Assembly: GCF_020164785.1 (NCBI RefSeq)
Contig: NZ_JAIUGX010000001.1
Span: 248,001-312,000, forward strand
Direction: 5' to 3'
Origin: Mesorhizobium sp. ES1-1
GTDB lineage: Bacteria; Pseudomonadota; Alphaproteobacteria; Rhizobiales; Rhizobiaceae
Length of the DNA stretch: 64,000 bases
Part shown: positions 8,546 to 17,618 of the stretch, piece after piece
Position numbering within the stretch: the stretch's first letter is position 1
Layout of the letters: each line of letters starts with the position of its first letter
Notes under the pieces: model-generated
Database searches by the model: none
Seen by the model: the letters and a program-made list of their open reading frames with translations, nothing else
What the model was told of the DNA's origin: nothing
Made by a program: the position numbers and the translations under genes

Positions 8546-10933
8546 ATGACGACGAAGCCGAGTTCAGCCAAGATAAAACCATATGACGGGCCTGCCGGCG
8601 GCTGGGGGTCAGCAAAGTCCGTTACTGAAATAACCCTCAGGGAACATATCCCGATCAAGGGGCCATCCCTATTGGCAACCCAGAACAAGCCCGAAGGCTT
8701 CATGTGCGTGAGTTGCGCCTGGGCAAAGCCGGCCAAGACGCATCCGCTGGAATTTTGCGAAAATGGTGCCAAGGCGACTGCCTGGGAAACCACGTCCCGG
8801 CGGGCCGACCGAGCTTTTTTCGCCAAGCACACGCTGGGCGAGCTCGAGCAGTGGCCCGATCATGACCTTGAAGAGCAGGGTCGGCTTACTCATCCCATGC
8901 GCTGGGATGCTGCTACTGACAAATATGTCCCCGTGACGTGGAACGAAGCCTTCGAGGAGATCGGCAGGGAACTTCGTGCCCTTGATCCGCACCAGGTCGA
9001 CCTCTATACGTCCGGGCGCGCATCCCTGGAAACGAGCTACATGTACCAGCTGTTTGCGCGCATGTACGGCAGCAACAATTTGCCGGACAGTTCCAACATG
9101 TGCCACGAAAGCTCTTCGGTGGCGCTTCCCGAGAGCATCGGCGCGTCGGTTGGCACGGCAATTCTCTCCGACTTCGAAAATACCGATTGCATCTTTTACT
9201 TCGGCCAGAATGTCGGGACATCGTCGCCGCGCCTTTTGCACGACCTCCAGGACGCGGTCGATCGCGGTGTAAAGATCGTCACCTTCAACCTTCTGCGCGA
9301 GCGCGGCCTCGAGCGCTTCATCAATCCGCAATCGCCGAGCCAGATGCTCACCGGCAAAGAGACCAAGATTTCGTCGCAATATTATCAGGTCAAGAATGGC
9401 GGCGACATCGCCGCTCTGTTCGGCCTGTGCAAAGCCCTTATCGAGGCTGACGACGCGCTCATGGCATCGGGCGCCAGCAAGGTCGCGGGTGACGACGCCC
9501 GGCCAAAGGACCCGGACAACGCTGCCATGGTCGCCTTTGCGGCGTCGATCGCCTCCGCGGACAAAAAGCACGTCCTCGACCATGATTTCATCAAGGAGCA
9601 TACGACCGGCTTCCAGGAGTTTGCGCAGGCCGCTCGAGCACATCAATGGTCAGATCTGGAGCGCTTTTCCGGGCTGAGCCGCGAGCAGATGGTGGAAGCG
9701 GCCGCGACCTATGCAAAGTCGGATGCAGTGCTGACGATCTACGGCATGGGCCTCACCCAGCATCTCATGGGTGTCCAGAATGTGCATATGATCTGCAATC
9801 TCGCATTGCTCCGCGGCAATATCGGCAAGCCTGGAGCCAACATCTGTGCCGTGCGCGGCCATTCGAACGTGCAGGGCCAGCGCACCGTCGGCATTACCGA
9901 AAAGCCTGGCCTTGTCCCTCTCGACAAGCTTTCGCAGCTGTACGGGTTTGTGCCACCCGAATGGACCGGCCGGTCGACCGTTGAGACCTGCGAAGCAATC
10001 ATGGATGGCCAGTCGCGCGCGTTTATAAGTCTGGGCGGGAATTTCCTCAAAGCCGTACCCGAAACCGAAGCCATGGAGACGGCTTGGCGTAAGCTCAGGC
10101 TTACCGTGCAGATCGCCACCAAACTCAACCGAAGCCATGTGGTGCATGGGGAAATTGCTTATCTGCTTCCCTGCCTGGGCCGCATCGAGCTCGACGAGCA
10201 GGCGACTGGCCCGCAGGCAGTGTCGATGGAAAGCTCGATCGCGCATTTCCACGGTTCACGCGGCAAGGCCAAGCCGGCCAGTCCCGAACTCCTGTCCGAG
10301 CCTGCCATCGTCGCCGGAATAGCCAAAGCCACGTTGGGCGAGACCAAGGTTCCCTGGGACGCATGGGTAGGCAACTACGCCGAGGTGCGCGACGCCATCG
10401 AGCGGACCTATCCTGAAACCTTCAAGGACTTCAACAAGCGTCTGTTCAAGCCAGGGGGGTTCGCGCGACCCTTGCCCGCCCGCGAACGCAAATGGGTGAC
10501 GCAGAGCGGCAAGGCCAATTTTCTCACCCCCGAGAGGCTGTTTCCGGAGCTATCGACCGCGTCGAGCCCGGATGTGCTTCACTTGGCCACCCTTCGATCG
10601 AACGATCAGTTCAACACCACGATCTACGGCTATAGCGACCGCTTCCGCGGAGTGGAGGGCACGCGGAGAATCGTCTTTATGAATAAAGAGGATATTGGCA
10701 GCCTCGGCTTCGCCGACGGAGAGATCGTGGACATCACAACCGCGATAGATGAGGACACCGTGCGAACGGTGAACGGGTTCAGGATCGTGCCCTACCACAT
10801 CCCCAAAGGGTGTTGCGGGGCCTATTTCCCGGAGACAAATCCGCTGTTTCCCACAGCCCATCACGACCCGAAGTCGAAGACGCCGTCGTATAAGATGTTG
10901 CCTGTTCGTATTACCCGATCGCCTGGAGCTTAA
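8546..10933 (+). CDS. FdhF/YdeP-family molybdopterin oxidoreductase
   Basis: A protein of about 795 aa of the formate dehydrogenase-like YdeP family (bis-MGD molybdenum enzyme with one [4Fe-4S] cluster). The N-terminal part has CVSCAW and then EFCENGAK, the family's iron-sulphur region, and further on MCHESS followed by LPESIGAS, the family's molybdenum-site neighbourhood. E. coli YdeP is linked to acid resistance; the substrate of the family is not settled. There is no Tat signal, so it is probably cytoplasmic. The ATG at 8546 has AGG 8 bp upstream and is preferred to the in-frame GTG at 8537. It lies 29 bp before a cytochrome c gene that opens an oxidase operon, so co-transcription is likely, though an electron route between them would have to cross the membrane. 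Confidence 0.88.
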   Translation: MTTKPSSAKIKPYDGPAGGWGSAKSVTEITLREHIPIKGPSLLATQNKPEGFMCVSCAWAKPAKTHPLEFCENGAKATAWETTSRRADRAFFAKHTLGELEQWPDHDLEEQGRLTHPMRWDAATDKYVPVTWNEAFEEIGRELRALDPHQVDLYTSGRASLETSYMYQLFARMYGSNNLPDSSNMCHESSSVALPESIGASVGTAILSDFENTDCIFYFGQNVGTSSPRLLHDLQDAVDRGVKIVTFNLLRERGLERFINPQSPSQMLTGKETKISSQYYQVKNGGDIAALFGLCKALIEADDALMASGASKVAGDDARPKDPDNAAMVAFAASIASADKKHVLDHDFIKEHTTGFQEFAQAARAHQWSDLERFSGLSREQMVEAAATYAKSDAVLTIYGMGLTQHLMGVQNVHMICNLALLRGNIGKPGANICAVRGHSNVQGQRTVGITEKPGLVPLDKLSQLYGFVPPEWTGRSTVETCEAIMDGQSRAFISLGGNFLKAVPETEAMETAWRKLRLTVQIATKLNRSHVVHGEIAYLLPCLGRIELDEQATGPQAVSMESSIAHFHGSRGKAKPASPELLSEPAIVAGIAKATLGETKVPWDAWVGNYAEVRDAIERTYPETFKDFNKRLFKPGGFARPLPARERKWVTQSGKANFLTPERLFPELSTASSPDVLHLATLRSNDQFNTTIYGYSDRFRGVEGTRRIVFMNKEDIGSLGFADGEIVDITTAIDEDTVRTVNGFRIVPYHIPKGCCGAYFPETNPLFPTAHHDPKSKTPSYKMLPVRITRSPGA

Positions 10934-10962
10934 GTTGATTGACCCCAGGGTCAGAGGACGAC

Positions 10963-11568
10963 TTGATAGAACGAGTGACTGAAACAGCAAAGCGGCTCAT
11001 GATGGCGGGCGCGCTCGTGGTGGTTGTCGGTGCCGGCGGCGTTCTGGGTGGGCTCGATCAGCCGCGGGAGCTCCGTCTTGATCCGCCCGTGTCCTACGAC
11101 CTGGAGCGGTTCCGGCTCATGCCGAACGGGATCAGCGGCGCGCCTCCCGAGATCTATTTCGCTCTTGGCAAGCCCTATGAGAGTGACGCCTACAACCTTA
11201 GCCAGGGCAAACGGCTGTATGCATGGTTCGGATGCGGCACTTGTCATGGCGCCGAGGGCGGCGGGAAGATAGGCCCCTCCTTCCTGGACGGATGGTGGCT
11301 GTATGGCCCGGAAATGGTGTCGATTGTGGCGTCGATTCGGGATGGCCGTCCGCACGGCATGCCTGCGTTTCGGGACCGGATGCCGATCGAGCAGATCTGG
11401 CAGCTGGCAGGTTACGTTCAAACCATCGGCTCCTACACGCCGAAAGTCGCGGCTCCGGGCCGCAATGACGACAAACAGAGCCGGCCCGCGGAGAACCGTG
11501 GTCCAGCCATAAAACTGTTTCAGGAGGGCCCGGTGGGCAACCATCCCGATCAGGGCCCCTCGCCATGA
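10963..11568 (+). CDS. Membrane-anchored monohaem cytochrome c
   Basis: A protein of about 201 aa with one N-terminal membrane segment and one haem c site (CGTCH) in the middle, so it is probably anchored with the haem in the periplasm. Methionines after the haem site (in GMPAF and DRMPI) are possible axial ligands. The start is uncertain: TTG at 10963 has AGAGGA 4 bp upstream; TTG 10939 and GTG 10975 are alternatives. Its stop overlaps the start of the oxidase subunit II gene (ATGA), which ties it to the oxidase as a likely electron donor. The C-terminal tail of about 45 residues is proline- and charge-rich with no recognised domain. Confidence 0.85.
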   Translation: MIERVTETAKRLMMAGALVVVVGAGGVLGGLDQPRELRLDPPVSYDLERFRLMPNGISGAPPEIYFALGKPYESDAYNLSQGKRLYAWFGCGTCHGAEGGGKIGPSFLDGWWLYGPEMVSIVASIRDGRPHGMPAFRDRMPIEQIWQLAGYVQTIGSYTPKVAAPGRNDDKQSRPAENRGPAIKLFQEGPVGNHPDQGPSP

Positions 11569-12560
11569 GAACCGGGCGTCCGGGTCTCGTCATGCTGGCG
11601 TTTGCTGTGAGCGGCTGCGCCGGCAACCAATCGGCGCTCGATCCCCAGGGCGCGCCGGCCATTCACGTCGAGCATCTCATCATCGGGATCGTCGCCGTCT
11701 GCACGCTGGTGTGGATTCTTGTGATGGCCATGCTCGGGGTCGCGCTCCTTCGGGGGCGCCGGCGGGCTGCGCAGGCACCCGCCGCATCTGAAAAGTCCAT
11801 TACAATGGCGGTGGGGGCAGCAGTTGCAGCCACAGTCGTGACCATCGCGGCCCTTACCGTGGCGAGCTACTATACGACCCGTGGCATCGGCGTGCCGGCA
11901 CCCGCCGCCGTGACCATAACGGTGAAGGGACAGCAATGGTGGTGGCAGGTGTTCTATGCCGCGTCCGGAACGGACCCGGGTTTCGAGACCGCCAATGAAA
12001 TCCACATTCCGGTCGGCCGGGATGTTCGGCTCGAACTCCAGAGCCAGGACGTCATTCATTCGTTCTGGGTGCCGAGCCTGGCGGGCAAGCAGGACCTTGT
12101 CCCGGGCAGAACCAACATCTTGCTTCTACGGGCCGAAAAGCCAGGCGTTTACAGGGGTCAATGCGCGGAGTTTTGCGGACTGCAGCACAGCCACATGGCC
12201 GTGCTGGTGGTCGCCGAAGCGCCGGAGGCTTACGAGCGCTGGGCCGCGGGTCAGCGGCAGGACGCGATGCCGTCGTCCGATACAGAAGCACTTGCGGGAA
12301 GAGAAGCGTTTTTGGCAAAGCCCTGCGCGGCCTGTCACACCATCCGAGGCACCTCGGCCAGCGGCAAGACCGGCCCCGATCTTACCCATGTCGGCGGGCG
12401 TCGGACCATTGCCGCCGGCCTGCTGGACACCACCCGTGGCTCACTGGCCGCCTGGATTGCCGATCCTCAGACCCTGAAGCCGGGAAGCAACATGCCCACC
12501 GTCCCAATGTCCAGCGTCGAGTTGCGGGCAATCTCCGCCTACATGAAGAGCCTGAAATGA
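11565..12560 (+). CDS. coxB: Cytochrome c oxidase subunit II with fused C-terminal cytochrome c domain
   Basis: The 331-aa subunit takes electrons from cytochrome c to the CuA centre of a haem-copper oxidase. An N-terminal lipoprotein signal ends in VSGC, followed by two membrane helices. The CuA site is complete: His in VIHSFW, then CAEFCGLQHSHM giving two Cys, His and Met. Beyond residue 230 a cytochrome c domain is fused, with CAACH and a Met in GSNMP. This is the caa3 layout, also described for CoxM of Bradyrhizobium. The gene overlaps its neighbours on both sides by ATGA (11565 and 12557), so the subunits are translationally coupled. Confidence 0.95.
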   Translation: MRTGRPGLVMLAFAVSGCAGNQSALDPQGAPAIHVEHLIIGIVAVCTLVWILVMAMLGVALLRGRRRAAQAPAASEKSITMAVGAAVAATVVTIAALTVASYYTTRGIGVPAPAAVTITVKGQQWWWQVFYAASGTDPGFETANEIHIPVGRDVRLELQSQDVIHSFWVPSLAGKQDLVPGRTNILLLRAEKPGVYRGQCAEFCGLQHSHMAVLVVAEAPEAYERWAAGQRQDAMPSSDTEALAGREAFLAKPCAACHTIRGTSASGKTGPDLTHVGGRRTIAAGLLDTTRGSLAAWIADPQTLKPGSNMPTVPMSSVELRAISAYMKSLK

Positions 12561-14467
12561 GCGGCAAGGGCGACAGCAACCGGCGGGACACGGCGTTGAA
12601 CGACGCCGAACTGCACAGATGCCTTGCCTCGACCTGGTCGACACCGGCGGGACTCTGGAGCGCATTATCGACGGTCGATCACAAAATCATCGGGCGTCGG
12701 TATATCACCACAGCGTTTGTGTTCCTGGCCCTTGGCGGAGTGCTGTCGCTGCTGATGCGCCTGCAGCTCTCACAGCCTGAAGCGCGCTTCATCGGACCGG
12801 ACCGGTATAACCAGATTTTCACGATGCACGGCACGAACATGATGTTCCTGTTCGCAGTGCCCGTCATGCAGGCGGTGGCGGTCTATCTGGTGCCGCTGAT
12901 GGTCGGGACCCGCAACATCGCCTTCCCGCGCCTCAACGCGTTCTCCTACTGGATGTATTTGGCGGGCGGCCTGCTGCTTTGGATCGCTTTTGCGATCGAT
13001 ACCGGACCGGATGTGGGGTGGTTTGCGTATGTGCCCCTGGCAGGTCCCCAGTATGCCGCCGGCAAACGGGCCGACATCTGGGCGCAGATGATAACGTTCA
13101 CCGAGGTCTCCGCGCTTGCGGTTGCCGTTGAGATCGTTGTGACCGTGTTCAAGCAGCGCGCCCCAGGTATGTCGCTTGACCGGATACCCCTGTTCGTCTG
13201 GTCGATGCTTGTCACCGCGTTTCTCGTCATCCTGGCCATGCCCGCGATCATGATTGCAAGCACGGCCCTCATTCTCGACCGCCTGGTCGGCACCCACTTC
13301 TTCAATCCCGCGGAAGGGGGCGACGTCCTGCTGTGGCAGCATCTGTTCTGGTTTTTCGGCCATCCGGAGGTCTACATCATCTTCCTGCCGGCAGTTGGCA
13401 TGGTGTCGACCATTGTCGCGACTTTCGTACGGCGGCCCGTTTTCGGCTATCTCGGCATGGTGATGGCGCTGATCGCGACAGGCATTCTCGCCTTCGGTCT
13501 GTGGGTCCACCACATGTTCGTCGCAGGTCTTCCACGCCTCGGTGAAAGCTTCTTTACGGCCTCGAGCATGGCCATCGCCGTCCCTGCCGGACTGCAGATC
13601 TTCTGCTGGCTGGCGACGATGTGGGCGGGCCGGCCGATTTTCAAGACGCCGTTCCTGTTCGTCATCGGTTTCATGGTGATCTTCGTGATCGGCGGAATGA
13701 CGGGGGTGATGGTCGCTTCGGTGCCCTTCGACACGCAAGTCCACGATACCTATTTCGTGGTCGCTCACTTCCACTATGTCCTTGTCGGCGGGGCGGTGTT
13801 TCCGCTTCTGGGCGCCATCTATTATTGGTTTCCCAAGATCACCGGCCGGATGATGAGCGAGACCCTCGGTCGCTGGGCATTCGGACTGATCTTCACCGGC
13901 TTCAACCTGACCTTCTTCCCGATGCATATCCTTGGTCTGCGGGGCATGCCGCGGCGCATCTACACCTACCAACCCGAGATGCCGTGGTCGGGCCTAAACA
14001 TGTTCATCAGCCTCAGCGCCGTGATCCTGGCGGCAGGCTTCCTGCTGTTCTTTGTCGACGTCATTCGTAGCGCTCGTTCGGGGCCGCGCGCGGAAGCAAA
14101 TCCCTGGGGCGCCACAACCCTGGAATGGGCGACATCCTCGCCACCGCCGCCTTATAATTTCGCGCATCTGCCGGTCGTCAGCAGCCTGCAACCGCTGGCC
14201 GATACGCCTGACTTGCTGCCGGTTGCCTCGGGCCTGCGCGTAGACCGCCGCGAACTCCTGATCACCAGTGTCGTGCAGGCCTCCCCGGAAGCCCGGGAAT
14301 CCTCGCCAGGTGACTCAATCTGGCCCTTCTGGGCGGCGGTGGCTACAGCCGTCACGCTGATCTGGTCTATCTTCACGCCCTGGGCGGTCGTCTGGGGTTC
14401 CATCCCCGTGGCGATCGCGCTCACCGGCTGGTTCTGGCCCAAAGGCGTGCCGGAGGACGACGCATGA
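12557..14467 (+). CDS. ctaD: Cytochrome c oxidase subunit I
   Basis: The 636-aa haem-copper catalytic subunit reduces oxygen to water and pumps protons across the inner membrane. It shows the family core: an N-terminal VDHKIIGRRY, the haem a ligand region GTNMMFLF, HPEVYIIFLP (CuB histidine, cross-linked tyrosine and the type A1 glutamate), LWVHHMF (two further CuB histidines) and VAHFHYVL (haem ligands). After the twelfth helix there is an extra segment with two more predicted helices at the C terminus, seen in this alternative-oxidase group. The frame stays open about 400 bp further upstream, but the ATG at 12557 overlaps the subunit II stop and fits the family N terminus. Confidence 0.96.
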   Translation: MSGKGDSNRRDTALNDAELHRCLASTWSTPAGLWSALSTVDHKIIGRRYITTAFVFLALGGVLSLLMRLQLSQPEARFIGPDRYNQIFTMHGTNMMFLFAVPVMQAVAVYLVPLMVGTRNIAFPRLNAFSYWMYLAGGLLLWIAFAIDTGPDVGWFAYVPLAGPQYAAGKRADIWAQMITFTEVSALAVAVEIVVTVFKQRAPGMSLDRIPLFVWSMLVTAFLVILAMPAIMIASTALILDRLVGTHFFNPAEGGDVLLWQHLFWFFGHPEVYIIFLPAVGMVSTIVATFVRRPVFGYLGMVMALIATGILAFGLWVHHMFVAGLPRLGESFFTASSMAIAVPAGLQIFCWLATMWAGRPIFKTPFLFVIGFMVIFVIGGMTGVMVASVPFDTQVHDTYFVVAHFHYVLVGGAVFPLLGAIYYWFPKITGRMMSETLGRWAFGLIFTGFNLTFFPMHILGLRGMPRRIYTYQPEMPWSGLNMFISLSAVILAAGFLLFFVDVIRSARSGPRAEANPWGATTLEWATSSPPPPYNFAHLPVVSSLQPLADTPDLLPVASGLRVDRRELLITSVVQASPEARESSPGDSIWPFWAAVATAVTLIWSIFTPWAVVWGSIPVAIALTGWFWPKGVPEDDA

Positions 14468-15066
14468 ACCATACAGCCGTACTCGACGTGGCCGACCTCC
14501 CGGAGCACGGGCTTGGAACCGCCAGCCAGACCTACTGGGGCACGCTGGCCTTCATGCTGATCGAGGGGACCGGCTTTGCCCTAGCGATTGTCGTTTATCT
14601 CTATCTGATGAGCCTGGCGCCACAGTGGCCGCTGGGCGCACCGCCGCCCGACCTGCTTGCGGGAACGACCCTGACCGGGGTGCTGATTGCGAGTCTGGTT
14701 CCCAATCTCTTCCTGGCGCGTTGGGCCCAACGGCAGGAGCTGTGGAAGGTGCGGATCGGCCTGATCGTCATGACGGTGCTGGGCATAGCGCCGTTGATCT
14801 TGCGCGTCTTCGAGTTCCCGGCAATGCACATCGAATGGGACCGGAACGCTTACGGTTCGATCGTTTGGCTTATGCTTGGCCTGCATACGACGCACATCAT
14901 CACCGACCTGGTGGAAACGGTAGTGCTGACTTGCCTGATGTTCTCGCGGCATGGCGACAGCCCGCGCCGCTACGGCGACGTCAGCGACAACGTCATGTAC
15001 TGGAACTTCGTCGTTATCACCTGGTTGCCGATCTACGCGTGTCTCTATTGGTTTCCACGCCTATGA
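14464..15066 (+). CDS. Cytochrome c oxidase subunit III
   Basis: A 200-aa integral membrane protein of the subunit III family with about five helices. It shows the family features: an N-terminal WGTLAFMLIEG, a long central helix and LGLHTTHIITD, close to the conserved helix that carries a glutamate in classical subunit III. It is shorter than the seven-helix form (about 260 aa), matching the short CoxO/CoxP-type subunits of alternative rhizobial oxidases. It overlaps subunit I by 4 bp and the following small gene by ATGA, so all are one operon. Confidence 0.9.
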   Translation: MNHTAVLDVADLPEHGLGTASQTYWGTLAFMLIEGTGFALAIVVYLYLMSLAPQWPLGAPPPDLLAGTTLTGVLIASLVPNLFLARWAQRQELWKVRIGLIVMTVLGIAPLILRVFEFPAMHIEWDRNAYGSIVWLMLGLHTTHIITDLVETVVLTCLMFSRHGDSPRRYGDVSDNVMYWNFVVITWLPIYACLYWFPRL

Positions 15067-15371
15067 CAGGAACATGGCTTCGTCAGATCGGACTGTTCAT
15101 GCCTCCCGCGGCTTGGGCGGTGGGGACGCAGCTCGCGCAGATCTTCCCGGATATTGACTGCCATCAAAGAACGCCATGGATGGCCGCTTCATGCGGGGCC
15201 CTCCTGGTCATCGCGATTGCGGGCGTCGCCCAGTCCCGCAGAGCGCCAGGCTCGGCCGACAAGGCTGAGCGTTTCATCATCAATGTCGGTTTTCTGATTG
15301 CATTGACGTTCGTCTTTGCGTTGGCATTGCAGGGGGCGGCGGTTGCGCTGCTTGATCCATGCCAACGCTAG
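15063..15371 (+). CDS. Small membrane protein of the oxidase operon, function unknown
   Basis: A 102-aa protein beginning MTGTWLRQIG with two to three hydrophobic segments (about residues 8-26, 40-56 and 75-97). I do not recognise a named family. The ATG at 15063 overlaps the subunit III stop, and its end overlaps the next gene by 13 bp, so it is firmly embedded in the operon. The coding frame is clear because any other frame here would break the coupling. Possible roles are a small oxidase subunit or an assembly helper; neither is shown by sequence. Three cysteines (in DIDCHQR, ASCGA and DPCQR) could matter for copper handling, which is speculation. Confidence 0.75.
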   Translation: MTGTWLRQIGLFMPPAAWAVGTQLAQIFPDIDCHQRTPWMAASCGALLVIAIAGVAQSRRAPGSADKAERFIINVGFLIALTFVFALALQGAAVALLDPCQR

Positions 15372-16243
15372 TCCTTGCCCTCCTATGGCTCATGATCGCG
15401 GGCCCGGCCGCCGCGCATGGCGACGAGGCGCACGGCGCGGGCTTGCCCTGGACGTTCGACCCCTGGGTCGTGGTGCCTCTGGCGACGCTGGCGCTCGCCT
15501 ATGGGACAGGTATGGCCAAGCTTGCGCGGCGAAGGCGCCGACCACCCCTGCCCGCTCGCGATGTGATGTTTTGGACCGGGCTGGCGACCCTGGCTGGGGC
15601 GTTGCTTTCTCCTCTCCATTGGTTGGGAGAGCACCTGTTCAGCTTTCATATGGTTGAACACGAGATCGTCATGGCGGTCTCGGCGCCGCTTATCGTCCTG
15701 GCGCGGCCGATGGGAACACTTATGTGGGGGCTTCCTGCAAATGTTCGACGGGTCGCGGCGACATATTCCGCCAGCCCCCCGTTACGCGCGATCTGGAGAC
15801 GGGCCACGGTTTCGGCTACTGCGACCATTGTCCATGGCGCTGCCATCTGGGCCTGGCATGTGCCGGCCCTGTTCGATGCGGCGGTGACCAATCTGGTCTT
15901 GCACCGCCTCCAGCATGCGACGTTCTTCGCCTCCGCACTCCTGTTCTGGTGGGCCATCATCTGGCGGACCGAGCGCGGCCAGGCGGCGTGGCATCTGTTC
16001 GCGACCATGGTCCACACCAGTCTGCTGGGCGCCCTGATGGCCCTGACGCCGCGCGTGCTTTACATCGCCCAGACCCGCACTGCTTTGGACTGGGGACTCA
16101 CTCCGCTGGAGGATCAGCAATTGGCGGGCATGATCATGTGGGTGCCTGCCGGCACCGTCTATGCCGGCGCGGCGATGGTCATGCTGGCGCTCTGGATACG
16201 CGGCTCAACCCAAGGGAATGCGCGAGATGCCAGAGGCTTTTGA
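15359..16243 (+). CDS. CtaG/caa3-type cytochrome oxidase assembly protein
   Basis: A 294-aa membrane protein of the caa3_CtaG family, involved in assembly and copper loading of caa3-type oxidases. It has a cleavable-looking N-terminal signal ending in AAAHGDEAHG, then about seven membrane helices. Characteristic are the histidine-rich LFSFHMVEHE, IWAWHVPALF and HRLQHATFF segments and a late AGMIMWVPAG helix. The presence of this factor agrees with the fused cytochrome c domain of subunit II. It starts 13 bp before the end of the small membrane protein gene and overlaps the next cytochrome gene slightly. Confidence 0.9.
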   Translation: MPTLVLALLWLMIAGPAAAHGDEAHGAGLPWTFDPWVVVPLATLALAYGTGMAKLARRRRRPPLPARDVMFWTGLATLAGALLSPLHWLGEHLFSFHMVEHEIVMAVSAPLIVLARPMGTLMWGLPANVRRVAATYSASPPLRAIWRRATVSATATIVHGAAIWAWHVPALFDAAVTNLVLHRLQHATFFASALLFWWAIIWRTERGQAAWHLFATMVHTSLLGALMALTPRVLYIAQTRTALDWGLTPLEDQQLAGMIMWVPAGTVYAGAAMVMLALWIRGSTQGNARDARGF

Positions 16244-16649
16244 CAAGGTGCCGTTTCGGGTGTTGCTGACCGGCGCTGCCTTGGCCTTGGCCGCAGCCGC
16301 GTTCGTCGCGGTGAAGGCAGCGCGCGACAATAGCACCCGGACAGACATCGCCATAAAAATAACGGGGGGAGACCCAGACCGGGCACCGCAACTCTTTCGC
16401 CGCTATGGTTGCGCGGGGTGCCACACCATCCCTGGAATTCCAGGCGCGGACGGCCAGACCGGGGCACCGCTGACGGCCCTGTCCAAGCGGCTCTACATTG
16501 CCGGCGTCCTGCAAAACAGTCCCGACAACCTCGTCGCGTGGATCGTCTCGCCGCACCGCTTTTCGCCACAGACCGCCATGCCTGAGACCGGGATCACCGA
16601 GCAAGAAGCCAAGGACCTGGCGGCTTATCTCTATGCGCATGGCAGCTAA
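16227..16649 (+). CDS. Monohaem cytochrome c, last gene of the oxidase operon
   Basis: A protein of about 140 aa with an N-terminal signal anchor (about residues 9-28) and one haem c site CAGCH, followed by a candidate axial methionine in TAMPETG. The ATG at 16227 is preferred because AAGGGA lies 9 bp upstream; an ATG at 16218 is too close to that site, and earlier in-frame starts fall inside the CtaG gene. It is a second possible electron donor to the oxidase. Its stop overlaps the stop of the convergent dihaem cytochrome gene by about 4 bp, leaving no room for a terminator between the two transcripts. Confidence 0.87.
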   Translation: MPEAFDKVPFRVLLTGAALALAAAAFVAVKAARDNSTRTDIAIKITGGDPDRAPQLFRRYGCAGCHTIPGIPGADGQTGAPLTALSKRLYIAGVLQNSPDNLVAWIVSPHRFSPQTAMPETGITEQEAKDLAAYLYAHGS

Positions 16650-17566
16650 GGCTTCTGCGTCGCCTGGGGCGGCAAGGATTTGATGTAGCGGGCGATTGCC
16701 ACCCGATCGCTCTCAGGCAATTGTGCCGTGTTCGTTACCACATCCGACATCGATGATCCGACGCGACCGTGATTGGGGGTCTCGCCAGTGGTCAGCATTG
16801 TCACGATGTCCTGTTCCGTCCATCCGGCCAGCCTTTCCTGGGTAATGTTCGGGACGAAGCCCGTACCCTGCGGATCCACCGCACCGGCAAACCGTGTACT
16901 TGGCTTTATGGCGCCGAACGCGTTGCGGGTGGAATGACATTCAGCGCAGTGCGACACACTCTCGACGAGATAGGCACCTCGATCGTGCACAGGGTCGCCG
17001 GTGGTAGCGGCCGCGCTTGAGCCTTCCTGGAAAAACAGAAGCTTCCAGAAACCAACCGACCGGCGCAGGCGAAAGAGCAATGCCGGATCGTGCGGAGGCA
17101 CCTTGCCGGAGACCTTTGGGAGGGTCTTCAGGTATGCAAAGAGGTCTCGAATATCGCCAGCGTTCATTCCGGTGTAGCTCGTATAGGGGAAGGCCGGGTA
17201 GTAATGTTCGAGCTCAGGGGAGACACCTCCAATAAGGGCATTGGCAAGATCAGTAGCCGACCATGCGCCGATCCCATCCACCGGGTCGGGCGAAATATTG
17301 GGCGGGCGGAAAGTTCCGAACGGGGATGCCAGCGCTATTCCGCCACCGAGCTTCAACCGGTCAGGCTGTCCTGGCGTCGCATGGCAGGACGCGCAATCGC
17401 CAGCATCGAACACGATCTTGCCCCTCGCCGCATCGCCGGGCGCTTCATATCGGCTGTCAGGATGCGAAAATGGTGGCACGGCCGCAGTGACACGCCAAAG
17501 CCCTGCCGCGGCTACCGCAGCAGCAGCAACCAATGCCACGAGCGCTGGCTTTACCCAAGCACGCAT
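16646..17566 (-). CDS. Dihaem cytochrome c (alcohol dehydrogenase cytochrome subunit type)
   Basis: A protein of about 306 aa with an N-terminal membrane segment and two cytochrome c domains, each with its haem site (CASCH about residue 61, CAECH about residue 210). Conserved pieces such as FGTFRPPNISPD, AFPYTSYTGM and FVPNITQE match cytochromes that accept electrons from periplasmic PQQ or flavin dehydrogenases. No such dehydrogenase is next to it. The ATG at 17566 gives a normal signal; an in-frame ATG at 17617 directly after the preceding gene's stop would add 17 residues and translational coupling. It converges on the oxidase operon, so it may feed that oxidase. Confidence 0.88.
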   Translation of the reverse strand: MRAWVKPALVALVAAAAVAAAGLWRVTAAVPPFSHPDSRYEAPGDAARGKIVFDAGDCASCHATPGQPDRLKLGGGIALASPFGTFRPPNISPDPVDGIGAWSATDLANALIGGVSPELEHYYPAFPYTSYTGMNAGDIRDLFAYLKTLPKVSGKVPPHDPALLFRLRRSVGFWKLLFFQEGSSAAATTGDPVHDRGAYLVESVSHCAECHSTRNAFGAIKPSTRFAGAVDPQGTGFVPNITQERLAGWTEQDIVTMLTTGETPNHGRVGSSMSDVVTNTAQLPESDRVAIARYIKSLPPQATQKP

Positions 17567-17618
17567 CGTTGTCCGTTCGCGAGGGATTGCGTATGAGGCC
17601 TGCACGAACGACTCCATT

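Noticed and set aside
12161..12556. Upstream extension of the subunit I frame
   Set aside because: It is another frame of the subunit II gene; the ATG at 12557 overlaps the subunit II stop and matches the family start.
12770..13972. 400-codon frame on the minus strand opposite oxidase subunit I
   Set aside because: Composition is charge- and His/Asp-rich as expected for the antisense of a membrane protein; the sense strand has every subunit I motif.
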